A stretch of 37,215 nucleotides of DNA, from NCBI GenBank assembly GCA_044425705.1, contig JAWXVD010000019.1, positions 1 to 37,215 of the forward strand, written 5' to 3'. The position numbers were made by a program, and so were the translations under genes. This document shows, in pieces, positions 18,100-25,441 of this stretch (its first letter is position 1; each line of letters begins with the position of its first letter). This DNA is from JAWXVD01 sp044425705. GTDB lineage: Bacteria > Bacillota > Clostridia > Lachnospirales > Lachnospiraceae. Below the pieces are notes generated by a model. That model searched no databases. It saw only the letters and a list, made by a program, of their open reading frames with translations, and had not been told where the DNA came from.

Positions 18100-19854
18100 A
18101 TGAAGGAGCAAAGAGGAAAGAGTAAATTTCAAAGTATTATAAAAAAATATAGAATATGGGCAATATTATTTGTGTTAGCTATCATATTACAACCAACAAA
18201 TCAGGTGTTTGCATCAGAAGCAACAGGTGGATTTGTTGTATCAGGTGGAGCGAAGAATACAGATTATACATATGAAGGTGGAGTATTAACCATAACTTCG
18301 GGTGCTTCTATCACAATTTCTAGTGCTGCTGGGGTGACAACAGATCGAATTGTGGTGGATTTGAATACTGCTGGAACAGCTAATATTATATTAGCAGGCG
18401 TAAATATTGATGTGAGTAGTATTGACAATGCAGCAGCAATTGCCATTACTGGTGGTGGAATGGCATATATTACAGCAACAGGAGATAACGTGCTAAGAAG
18501 TGGAGCGAACAATGCGGGAATATGTTTGCAAAATGGTGCTAGCTTGGCTATAACAGGAGAAAGTTCTGGATCATTATCAGCGGTAGGTGGACAAGAGGCA
18601 CCTGGAATTGGTAGTGGAAATAATTGTTCGGCAGGATCTATTACCATAAATGGTGGAGCAATTGCAGCTTATGGAGGTGCCAGTGCAGCAGGAATCGGAA
18701 GTGGGCATAATAATAGTACAATTGGGGATATTGTGATATATGGTGGATCTATTACAGCAACTGGTGGGCAAGATGCAGCAGGAATTGGTAGCGGAAATGG
18801 GAATGATAGCGGTGGAAATAGTAAGGCGGGAAATATTACTATAGCAGGTGGAAGCGTTACAGCCAAAGGAACAGCTACTGGAGCAGGAATTGGAAGTGGA
18901 TATAAAGGCAGTGTAAGTTCTGTTACTATTAGTGGAGGAAGCGTGAATGCCAATGGTGATACTAGTGGAGCAGGAATTGGCAGTGGATTTAGTGGTTCAG
19001 TTGGCAACATTGCGATTAATAGTGGAACTATAACAACTACAAGCAGTCAAGGAGCAGGAATTGGAAGCGGATACCAAGGTAGTGCTGGGAATATTACTAT
19101 AGGGAATGGAACGATTTCAATCACAGAAAATACAAGAGGAGCAGGAATTGGAAGCGGATACCAAGGTAGTGCTGGAGCAATTACAATCAATGGAGGGGCA
19201 ATTACTATTTCAGGAGATGTTTGTGAAGCGGGAATTGGTAGTGGTTCTGAAGGAACTTCAGGCAATATCACCATAGCAGGTGGAACCATAACAACTATGG
19301 TAAATTTGTATGGAGCAGGAATTGGTAGTGGATGGAATGGTGAAGTAGGAGATATCGCTATTAGTGGAGGAGAAATCATCTCTCATGGTGGTGATAAGGC
19401 AGCAGGAATTGGTAGTGGATATGTTGGAAGTGCTGGAAGCATCAATATTAGTGCAGGTACAGTGGAAGTGCAAGGTGGTGACAACGTAGCAGGAGTTGGA
19501 AGTGGACAAGATGGTACAGTAGGAACAATCACTATTGCAGATGGTATTGTAGAGGATCTTACTGTTATTGAAATCATTGAAGAAGAGATAGAAGAAGTTG
19601 TTGAAATAGAAGAGGAACTGAGTGAAGAAGAAACAGTAGAAGTACTTATGGAAGATAACGAAAGTGTTGAATTTGAAGAAGTTACTGTGATGGAAGATAC
19701 AGCCAATGAGTGGGGAATGAATTTCGTTATGGTTATTGTACTTGCAGTTCTTGTAGTGTCATGTGGTGGAATGAGAATTTGGTACGGCAGATTGATAAAA
19801 AAGAGAAAAGAATATGGAAAGAAAATCCTAAATCTAGCTAGTGATATGGATTAA
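18100..19854 (+). CDS. Exported, membrane-anchored GIGSG-repeat solenoid protein
   Basis: Predicted surface protein of 584 residues. It has a basic N-terminus and a signal peptide (hydrophobic IWAILFVLAIIL, likely cut after VFA). A beta-rich domain with EGGVLTITSGASI and ICLQNGASLAITG follows, then eleven tandem repeats of about 28-33 residues with the pattern A-G-I-G-S-G, G-S-x-G-x-I-T-I-x-G-G. A highly acidic stretch rich in Glu leads to one C-terminal membrane helix (about MNFVMVIVLAVLVV) and a basic tail. The repeats should form a beta-solenoid. Parts resemble bacterial carbohydrate-binding beta-helix domains (Cthe_2159 type), so glycan or surface binding is a guess. The start at 18100 gives a proper signal peptide and lies downstream of the promoter, though the GAGAAGG site is far away (see findings). 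It has its own promoter and is not clearly part of the glycan operon. Confidence 0.8.
   Translation: MKEQRGKSKFQSIIKKYRIWAILFVLAIILQPTNQVFASEATGGFVVSGGAKNTDYTYEGGVLTITSGASITISSAAGVTTDRIVVDLNTAGTANIILAGVNIDVSSIDNAAAIAITGGGMAYITATGDNVLRSGANNAGICLQNGASLAITGESSGSLSAVGGQEAPGIGSGNNCSAGSITINGGAIAAYGGASAAGIGSGHNNSTIGDIVIYGGSITATGGQDAAGIGSGNGNDSGGNSKAGNITIAGGSVTAKGTATGAGIGSGYKGSVSSVTISGGSVNANGDTSGAGIGSGFSGSVGNIAINSGTITTTSSQGAGIGSGYQGSAGNITIGNGTISITENTRGAGIGSGYQGSAGAITINGGAITISGDVCEAGIGSGSEGTSGNITIAGGTITTMVNLYGAGIGSGWNGEVGDIAISGGEIISHGGDKAAGIGSGYVGSAGSINISAGTVEVQGGDNVAGVGSGQDGTVGTITIADGIVEDLTVIEIIEEEIEEVVEIEEELSEEETVEVLMEDNESVEFEEVTVMEDTANEWGMNFVMVIVLAVLVVSCGGMRIWYGRLIKKRKEYGKKILNLASDMD
18598..19552 (+). 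repeat. Tandem coding repeats (11 GIGSG units)
   Basis: Each unit of about 85-100 bp encodes GIGSG followed by G-x-I-x-I-x-GG. Units near 19051-19090 and 19140-19179 share a long, nearly identical DNA stretch around GCAGGAATTGGAAGCGGATA. This suggests recent duplication or gene conversion and possible variation in repeat number. Confidence 0.75.
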
Positions 19855-19859
19855 GAGTA

Positions 19860-19884
19860 GTGTGAAAAATAAGATTTTTCACAC
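19860..19884 (+). terminator. Perfect hairpin after the repeat-protein gene
   Basis: GTGTGAAAAAT (19860-19870), loop AAG, ATTTTTCACAC (19874-19884): an 11-bp perfect stem six bases after the stop codon. No separate T-run follows. The same core, GAAAAAT-AAG-ATTTTTC, recurs at 26448-26468. Confidence 0.5.
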
Positions 19885-19915
19885 GGCAATTTGTACCTTA
19901 CGGTTCAAAGTTGCC
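19885..19915 (+). other. Second hairpin in the hydrolase leader
   Basis: GGCAATTTGTACC (19885-19897) pairs with GGTTCAAAGTTGCC (19902-19915) around a TTAC loop, with one bulge and one mismatch. It directly abuts the preceding hairpin and ends inside the repeated leader at 19907-19946. Possible roles are termination, attenuation or control of translation. Confidence 0.4.
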
Positions 19916-19946
19916 AGACTGAGAGAAAGGGATGGTTATTAAAATG
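19907..19946 (+). repeat. Repeated gene-start leader, copy 1
   Basis: Forty bases beginning AAAGTTGCCAGACTGAGAG and ending ATGGTTATTAAAATG. They match 20979-21018 at 38 of 40 positions. Both copies end on an ATG at a gene start. The shorter core GAAAGTGATGGT also precedes the Lrp gene (26501-26511). Confidence 0.75.
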
Positions 19947-19947
19947 A

Positions 19948-20901
19948 ATGAAAAAAAATAAAAGTATAATTTTGGTGATTGCATTGGGATTTACCACAAT
20001 ATATGCAGGTGTTTCCTTTTTCTTTCGTGCCTTTATAGATCGGCGTGGGTTAAAGAAAATTCCATTTAAAAAAATAGATGAAGGAAATGCAGTTACTTGG
20101 AAAAAATATAAACCTAAATTAGATGTAGGATATCAATGGTTTGAAAATCAAAACCCTACGGAACATGTGATGACTAGTTATGATGGTTTGCAATTAAAAG
20201 GATGGTATTTACCTTGTGAGGATGCAGTACGTACAGTCATGTGTGTACATGGATATCGCGGCAGTGGAAAAAAAGAGTTCGGATATGTGTCCCAGTTTTT
20301 TCATGCACAAAAATCTAATGTATTTATCATTGATCACAGAGCCCATGGGGAAAGTGAAGGAAAATACATTTGTTATGGCACAAAAGAAAGAAAAGATTGT
20401 GTGGACTGGTTATATTATTTAAATGACAGATATGGTGATAATATTCCTTTGTATCTAGATGGTATTTCTATGGGTGGTGCTACCGTTATGATGACAAGTA
20501 ATATGGATTTGCCGGACAATATGGCAGGAATTATTGCAGATTGTGGATTTACTTCTCATTTAGATATTGCAGGGTATATTATGGAACATGAGTTTAAAAT
20601 GCCTAAATTCCCATTTTTGCAGTTATCGTCTGTATGGTGTAGGATAAAGGCAGGATATTGGCCAGGTAAGGTTTCAGCTACAGAATGTGTAAGAGAATCT
20701 AAGGTGCCAATTTTATTCGTTCATGGAACTGATGATAGTTTTGTACCATATTTTATGACAGAAATAAATTACGAAGCATGTACTTCTGAAAAAATGCTAC
20801 ATGCAGTAGAAGGGGCAGGTCATGCCCTAAGTTATATGATGGATGAAGAAAATTGTCAAAAAACGATGTTGAAGTTTTTTGACAGATGTGAGAATAAATA
20901 G
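19948..20901 (+). CDS. Alpha/beta hydrolase with N-terminal membrane anchor
   Basis: Hydrolase of 317 residues, probably an esterase or peptidase-like enzyme. One N-terminal membrane helix (about IILVIALGFTTIYAGVSFFF) suggests a membrane-attached protein. The alpha/beta fold follows, with an oxyanion-type HGYRGSGKKE near 101, nucleophile S174 in DGISMGGA, an acid in HGTDDSF (D262 or D263), and H292 in GAGHALSY, giving a full triad. It resembles the BEM46/YqkD-type group of Firmicutes. Its natural substrate is unknown. The start is debatable: the frame opens at ATG 19948, while the repeated leader points to ATG 19944, which is out of frame and stops after eight codons. Confidence 0.8.
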   Translation: MKKNKSIILVIALGFTTIYAGVSFFFRAFIDRRGLKKIPFKKIDEGNAVTWKKYKPKLDVGYQWFENQNPTEHVMTSYDGLQLKGWYLPCEDAVRTVMCVHGYRGSGKKEFGYVSQFFHAQKSNVFIIDHRAHGESEGKYICYGTKERKDCVDWLYYLNDRYGDNIPLYLDGISMGGATVMMTSNMDLPDNMAGIIADCGFTSHLDIAGYIMEHEFKMPKFPFLQLSSVWCRIKAGYWPGKVSATECVRESKVPILFVHGTDDSFVPYFMTEINYEACTSEKMLHAVEGAGHALSYMMDEENCQKTMLKFFDRCENK

Positions 20902-20913
20902 TTGCGTGATGGG

Positions 20914-20940
20914 AGGATGAAGATCAATGATTTTCATCCT
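20914..20940 (+). terminator. Hairpin after the hydrolase gene
   Basis: AGGATGAAGATC (20914-20925) pairs with GATTTTCATCCT (20929-20940), 12 pairs including one G-U, around an AAT loop, 12 nt after the stop codon. The T-run is poor, so termination may be only partial. Confidence 0.5.
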
Positions 20941-20978
20941 GTAATTGCTTTATTGGCTAATATATTAAATGAAGAGAT

Positions 20979-21018
20979 AAAGTTGCCAGACTGAGAGAAA
21001 GTGATGGTTATTAATATG
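20979..21018 (+). repeat. Repeated gene-start leader, copy 2
   Basis: Second copy of the 40-base leader (38/40 identical to 19907-19946). It ends exactly on the ATG (21016-21018) that starts the radical SAM gene. The sequence GAGAAAGTGATGG lies 8 nt before this ATG and lacks a GGAGG core. Confidence 0.75.
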
Positions 21019-22794
21019 AAATTTTTATTAATAGGAATGAATGCAAAATTTATTCATTCCAATCCTGCAATTTATAGTTTACAGGCATATGCAAAGGAAC
21101 GAATAAAAGACGTAGATGTTGAGATTGCCGAATATACCATAAATAATCAGAATGATACCATATTAGCAGATATTTACAAGAAAAATCCTGATATGATAGG
21201 ATTTTCTTGTTATATCTGGAATTGGAATATGATTCAAGATGTAATGGTAGAACTGCATAAAATTTTACCTCACGTGGACATATGGCTAGGTGGTCCAGAA
21301 GTGTCTTATGAGCCCGTGGAAGTGATGAATCAATATCCATGGTTAACAGGTATTATGGTAGGTGAAGGGGAAGCTACGTTTGTAGATATTTTGCAACAAT
21401 ATGGCAAAACAAGGGAGAATACATGTTTACATTTGGAAACAAGTGAACATATTGAAGGGAATACTGATTTCAAAGAAGTGCCAGGTATTGCTACAAAAGA
21501 GTATGTCACACAAGTAAGAGAGCTAATAGCACTAGATGATATACCATTTTTCTATGAAGATTTATCAATTTTCGAACATAGAATTATTTATTATGAAAGT
21601 AGTAGGGGCTGTCCATTTCGCTGTAGTTATTGTCTTTCTTCTATTGATAAGGCGGTGCGATTAAGAGGTTTTTCTTTGGTGGAGAAAGAATTGGAATTTT
21701 TCTTGTCTCATAAAGTGTCTCAAGTTAAATTTATTGATAGGACTTTTAATTGCAATCACAAACATGCTATGGCAATTTGGAAATATATTCATGAACATGA
21801 TAATGGAATTACAAATTTCCATTTTGAAGTATCGGCAGATATTATTTCAGAAGAAGAATTATTACTATTAAATGAAATGAGACCAGGATTAGTACAGTTA
21901 GAAATAGGTGTACAATCCACAAATCCAGCGACTATTAAAGAAATTAACCGTAGTATGGATTTGGAACAATTGAAAAAGGTATATAGCAGAATAGATGCTG
22001 GTAAGAATATCCATCAGCATTTAGATTTGATTGCAGGACTTCCTTTTGAAGATTACAAAACATTTCAAAAATCATTTAATGAAATTTATAAGTTGCACCC
22101 AGAGCAACTACAATTAGGTTTTTTGAAGGTATTAAAGGGTGCATATATGCACGATCAAACAAAAGAATATGGACTTTGCTATCAATCCAAACCACCATAT
22201 GAAGTATTATTTACCAATTGGCTTACTTATGGAGAAGTGTTACAATTAAAGGCAGTAGAAGAAATGGTAGAGCTTTATTATAATAGCAACCAATATGTGC
22301 ACACATTATCATTATTGGAAACGGCTTTCGAAACACCGTTTGTACTATATGAATCACTAGCTAGATTCTATGAAACAGAAGGATATGTCATGGCTAGTCC
22401 TTCAAGAGCTTATCGATATGATGTGCTATTACAATTTGCATTGCAGGTCGATTCGAAAAATGTAGCAGTTTATAAAGAGCTATTAACCTATGATTGCTAT
22501 TTACGGGAAAACATGAAGACCAGACCAGCTTATGCACCTTCATTAGAAATATATAAGGATAGCATTCGAGAGTTTTATAAAAATGAAGAAGTAACAAGAG
22601 ATATTTTGTCTAATTATCAAGAGTATAATTGGAAACAGATTTCAAAAATGACCCATGGAGAAATATTCACTTACCCTGTATGGGAACAGGACAGTAAAGT
22701 AATGTGTGAAATGTTACCGACAGCAAAATTAGTAGTTTTTGATTATAAAGAGAGAGATCCTTTAACTGGTAGGGCAAGAACGGTAGTGGTGTAA
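21016..22794 (+). CDS. B12-binding-domain radical SAM protein (DUF4080 type)
   Basis: Predicted cobalamin-dependent radical SAM enzyme of 592 residues. The N-terminal B12-binding fold begins MKFLLIGMNAKFIHSN, which is the usual opening of this group and fixes the ATG at 21016. It is followed by WLGGPEVSY. The radical SAM domain carries the 4Fe-4S motif GCPFRCSYC (C199, C203, C206), then FIDRTFN and LDLIAGLPFED. The C-terminal part (about 380-590) fits the DUF4080 domain usually joined to it. The reaction is unknown; methylation or another radical C-C or C-S chemistry is possible. It has a CX3CX2C cluster only, and nothing suggests it is the sulfatase-maturing enzyme. The stop codon directly abuts the next start. 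Confidence 0.85.
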   Translation: MKFLLIGMNAKFIHSNPAIYSLQAYAKERIKDVDVEIAEYTINNQNDTILADIYKKNPDMIGFSCYIWNWNMIQDVMVELHKILPHVDIWLGGPEVSYEPVEVMNQYPWLTGIMVGEGEATFVDILQQYGKTRENTCLHLETSEHIEGNTDFKEVPGIATKEYVTQVRELIALDDIPFFYEDLSIFEHRIIYYESSRGCPFRCSYCLSSIDKAVRLRGFSLVEKELEFFLSHKVSQVKFIDRTFNCNHKHAMAIWKYIHEHDNGITNFHFEVSADIISEEELLLLNEMRPGLVQLEIGVQSTNPATIKEINRSMDLEQLKKVYSRIDAGKNIHQHLDLIAGLPFEDYKTFQKSFNEIYKLHPEQLQLGFLKVLKGAYMHDQTKEYGLCYQSKPPYEVLFTNWLTYGEVLQLKAVEEMVELYYNSNQYVHTLSLLETAFETPFVLYESLARFYETEGYVMASPSRAYRYDVLLQFALQVDSKNVAVYKELLTYDCYLRENMKTRPAYAPSLEIYKDSIREFYKNEEVTRDILSNYQEYNWKQISKMTHGEIFTYPVWEQDSKVMCEMLPTAKLVVFDYKERDPLTGRARTVVV

Positions 22795-23508
22795 ATGAAA
22801 AAAGCAAATCGATATGTAGCGATTGATATAGAGGCTACAGGATTAAATCCTAAAACGGAACGAATCATTGAAATAGGGGCAGTTCGAGTTGTAGATGGTG
22901 TGATAACAGAAACTTTCCAACAATTGGTCAATCCTCAAAAGAAGCTAGAGGATAGAATTGTAGAATTAACGGGAATTTCTCAACGTGAATTAGAAGGTGA
23001 ACCTATTATATCTGATGTAATCGGAAGAGTGTTAGACTTCGTAGGAGAAGATTGCTTGTTAGGTCATAGTATTTTATCAGATTATAGTTTTTTGAAAAGG
23101 GCAGCAGTGAATTATCAGTTTTCCTTTGAAAAACAAGGGATTGATACGTTAAAAATAGCGCGAATTTATTTGCCACAGCTAGAAAGCAAACGATTGGGGG
23201 ACTTGTGTCAGCATTTTCAGATACCGATTCAGGCCCATCGAGCGTTAGAGGATGCTAGGGCAACTGCGTTTCTTTATGAAAAAATGTGTGAAACCATAAC
23301 AGGACAAGTAGAAGAAAGGTATTTTTTTCCAGTACCATTAATCTATAAGGTAAAGAGAGAAACATCCATAACAGAAAAGCAAAAAAAGCGGTTATATATG
23401 CTACTAGACAAGCATAAAATTACAGAAGAGGTTGTAGTTGAAAGTATGACCAGAAATGAAGCTAGTCGATATATGGATTTGTTGTGTAATACAGTAGGTC
23501 TACATTAA
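22795..23508 (+). CDS. DnaQ-like DEDDh 3'-5' exonuclease
   Basis: Exonuclease of 237 residues acting on DNA or RNA ends. The catalytic set is complete: D11 and E13 in DIEATG, D96 in HSILSDYSFL, H148 and D153 in AHRALEDARA (DEDDh class, as in the DNA polymerase III epsilon subunit and RNase T). The last 70 residues, after the exonuclease domain, form a small unassigned segment rich in Lys, Arg and Glu. The ATG follows the radical SAM stop with no gap, so translation is probably coupled. It is a stand-alone proofreading-type nuclease rather than part of PolC. Confidence 0.85.
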   Translation: MKKANRYVAIDIEATGLNPKTERIIEIGAVRVVDGVITETFQQLVNPQKKLEDRIVELTGISQRELEGEPIISDVIGRVLDFVGEDCLLGHSILSDYSFLKRAAVNYQFSFEKQGIDTLKIARIYLPQLESKRLGDLCQHFQIPIQAHRALEDARATAFLYEKMCETITGQVEERYFFPVPLIYKVKRETSITEKQKKRLYMLLDKHKITEEVVVESMTRNEASRYMDLLCNTVGLH

Positions 23509-23510
23509 TT

Positions 23511-23544
23511 ATTTGTAACAGTTCAGATGTGACCTGTTACAAAT
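23511..23544 (+). terminator. Stem-loop after the exonuclease gene
   Basis: ATTTGTAACAG (23511-23521) and its perfect complement (23534-23544) form an 11-bp stem around a 12-base loop, just after the stop codon. There is no T-run, so this is a probable 3'-end or weak termination structure. Confidence 0.5.
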
Positions 23545-23584
23545 AGTTCTTACTGGCAACCGATGGAAAGTAAACGATAATTTC

Positions 23585-23613
23585 TTGCATAATTGCAGGA
23601 ATTGGGCTATAAT
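23585..23613 (+). promoter_or_regulatory. Strong sigma-A promoter for the miniprotein and VanW genes
   Basis: TTGCAT (23585-23590), a 17-nt spacer and a perfect TATAAT (23608-23613). Transcription should start near 23620, leaving a leader of about 80 nt before the small membrane protein. Confidence 0.75.
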
Positions 23614-23654
23614 AATGCAATCAAGAAATCAATTAAAAACTAGGAAATAAAAGT

Positions 23655-23686
23655 GGGTAAGTATCTGATGAACCCTAGAATCATCA
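23655..23686 (+). ncRNA. Possible H-type pseudoknot in the miniprotein leader
   Basis: Read as RNA, TGATGA (23666-23671) pairs with TCATCA (23681-23686). Its loop contains ACCC (23672-23675), which can pair with GGGT at 23655-23658, and this arrangement is an H-type pseudoknot. It ends three bases before the GAGGAG ribosome site (23689-23694). A competing pairing, CTAGG (23640-23644) with CCTAG (23674-23678), would exclude the GGGT stem. This could be a translation-control element; no known riboswitch class was recognised. Confidence 0.35.
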
Positions 23687-23698
23687 AAGAGGAGAAAC

Positions 23699-23806
23699 AT
23701 GTTTAATTTTAACAGTAGAAAGACAAAAAAAACAATTTCATCAATTATTATTATTATTGTAGTGTTGGCAATGGTTATTCCATCAATACTTTCAGTGTTA
23801 ATATAG
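23699..23806 (+). CDS. 35-residue single-pass membrane miniprotein
   Basis: A very small gene. It encodes a basic N-terminus (NSRKTKK), one hydrophobic helix (about 13-34, five Ile in a row, then VVLAMVIPSIL), and no soluble domain. The evidence that it is real is its strong promoter at 23585-23613, the excellent AAAGAGGAG ribosome site five bases before the ATG, and a protein layout typical of small membrane proteins. It resembles the general form of Firmicute miniproteins such as Prli42, but no family can be assigned. It lies 45 nt before the VanW gene and probably shares its transcript. Confidence 0.65.
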   Translation: MFNFNSRKTKKTISSIIIIIVVLAMVIPSILSVLI

Positions 23807-23851
23807 GCAGCAGAAGAATATTAATTTTGACGAGAAAGATATGGTATGAGT

Positions 23852-25375
23852 ATGAAAAAAATTCTGTATAGTTTTATGACTTTATGTATAATGAGCATCT
23901 TTTTCATGTGCAGTTTTCAAGTACAGGCAGCAGAGACTCTTCAAATAAAAGATGGTGTCTATATAGGTCATATCGATGTATCGGGAATGACAGCATCACA
24001 GGCTAGTGAGACAATTAATAGTTATGTGGATTCTTTAATGGAAACAACGATTACATTAAATGGTGTAGAAGGCAAGACTATTTCTGTAACAGTAGCAGAA
24101 ATGGGTCTTTATTGGGAAAATACAGAAGTGGTAGAAGAAGCCGAGGCATTGGGACAAAAAGGAAATGTGATTACTCGTTATAAAGCACAGAAAGACTTGG
24201 AATACAATAATGAGATATACGATTTGGTATTAAATTTTGATAAGTCTAGCATTACAACATTTATTGAAAATAATGAAGCTATTTTTAACCAAGAAGCAAT
24301 CAATGTGAGTCTGGTGAAATCAAGTGGTGCATTTTCTGTAAAGAGTGGACAAACAGGATACAGTGTTGATGTGGAATCATCTGCAAATACTGTATATGAA
24401 TATCTGATGACGGAATGGAATCATGAAGCTGCTACAATAGATTTAGTAATTGTTGAAGACACACCATTAGGTTCGGCAGAAGAACTTGCTAATGTTACAG
24501 ATATAATAGGTAGTTTTACAACTTCTTATACAACTTCATCCTCAGCTAGAATTGGAAATATTTCAAATGGTTGTTCTTTGATTAATGGAGTCACCTTATA
24601 TCCAGGAGAAACCTTCTCTATGTTTGAATATATTTTACCGTTTACAGAAGCTAATGGATATTATATGGCCGGTTCTTATTTAAGTGGTATGGTAGTAGAT
24701 AGTATCGGTGGTGGAATTTGTCAAGTTTCTACAACTTTATATAATGCGGTATTGGCTGCTGAATTACAAATAGATGAAAGATACAATCACTCTATGACGG
24801 TTAGCTATGTGGTGAAATCGGCGGATGCGGCAATTGCTGAATCAGCGGGAAAAGATTTTAAATTTACAAATACTACAGATTATCCTATTTACATAGAAGG
24901 CATTACAACAGAAGAGAAACAGATTACATTTAACATATATGGAAAAGAGACAAGGGCAGCTAATCGAACAATTGGTTTTGAAAGTGAAATTACAGAAGTG
25001 ATTTCTCCAACCACAGAGAGTATTGTACAAAGCACAGCCTATCCATTGGGATATGTGTCTATTCAGTCTGCGTACACGGGATATAAAGCAAAATATTGGA
25101 AAATTATCTATATTGATGGAGTGGAAACGGAACGAGTACAGATAAATTCTAGTAATTATTCTATGGTTCCTAGAACAGCTACAGTGGGAATTTCAACACA
25201 AAATGTAGAAGCATACAATCAACTACAAGCTGCAATTGCTACAGGAAGTATTGATCAAACAAAAGCAGTAGCAGATGCATGGGCAGCAACTGTAGCAGCA
25301 GAAACGGCTGCAATCTTAGGAGAAGAAGCAGCTGAAGCAATACCACAATCAGAGACAGTGGAGCCAGAGGTATAG
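23852..25375 (+). CDS. VanW family protein with peptidoglycan-binding-like domain
   Basis: Secreted or surface protein of 507 residues. A signal peptide (hydrophobic FMTLCIMSIFFMC, likely cut after VQA) is followed by a domain like those found before VanW domains (GVYIGHIDVSGMTASQA near 38-55, the PG_binding_4 type). The VanW domain covers about 215-350, with YPGETFSMFEY, GGGICQVSTTLYNAVL and NHSMTVSYV. The C-terminal region is rich in Ala and Glu. VanW proteins occur in cell-wall contexts, but their chemistry is unsettled. The ATG at 23852 was preferred to 23846 because GAGAAAGATATGG, a variant of the local leader, lies 7 nt before it. There is no vancomycin-resistance cluster here, so resistance should not be inferred. 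Confidence 0.85.
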   Translation: MKKILYSFMTLCIMSIFFMCSFQVQAAETLQIKDGVYIGHIDVSGMTASQASETINSYVDSLMETTITLNGVEGKTISVTVAEMGLYWENTEVVEEAEALGQKGNVITRYKAQKDLEYNNEIYDLVLNFDKSSITTFIENNEAIFNQEAINVSLVKSSGAFSVKSGQTGYSVDVESSANTVYEYLMTEWNHEAATIDLVIVEDTPLGSAEELANVTDIIGSFTTSYTTSSSARIGNISNGCSLINGVTLYPGETFSMFEYILPFTEANGYYMAGSYLSGMVVDSIGGGICQVSTTLYNAVLAAELQIDERYNHSMTVSYVVKSADAAIAESAGKDFKFTNTTDYPIYIEGITTEEKQITFNIYGKETRAANRTIGFESEITEVISPTTESIVQSTAYPLGYVSIQSAYTGYKAKYWKIIYIDGVETERVQINSSNYSMVPRTATVGISTQNVEAYNQLQAAIATGSIDQTKAVADAWAATVAAETAAILGEEAAEAIPQSETVEPEV

Positions 25376-25441
25376 TTAGAAATCGTCTAATTGGCTTATA
25401 AAAATTATCAAATGTGATAGAACATTAAAAGGACATAAACC

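Noticed and set aside
18598..19552. CRISPR-like array because of regular repeats
   Set aside because: The units are in-frame coding repeats of a solenoid protein with unequal lengths and no conserved repeat/spacer division.
18264..19706. Long minus-strand frames rich in Pro, Ser and Thr opposite the repeat protein
   Set aside because: They mirror the GIGSG codon repeats on the other strand. Several overlap each other and none has a ribosome site or promoter.
20216..20422. Plus-strand 68-codon frame inside the hydrolase
   Set aside because: It lies wholly inside the hydrolase gene in another frame and has no own start signals.
21016..22794. Radical SAM gene as the missing sulfatase-maturing enzyme
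   Set aside because: Its B12-binding N-terminus and DUF4080-type C-terminus differ from anSME, which has a SPASM domain with extra Cys motifs. The gene is also distant from the sulfatases.
23852..25375. Vancomycin resistance from the VanW gene
   Set aside because: VanW domains are widespread in Clostridia, and no vanHAX or vanRS genes are in the window.
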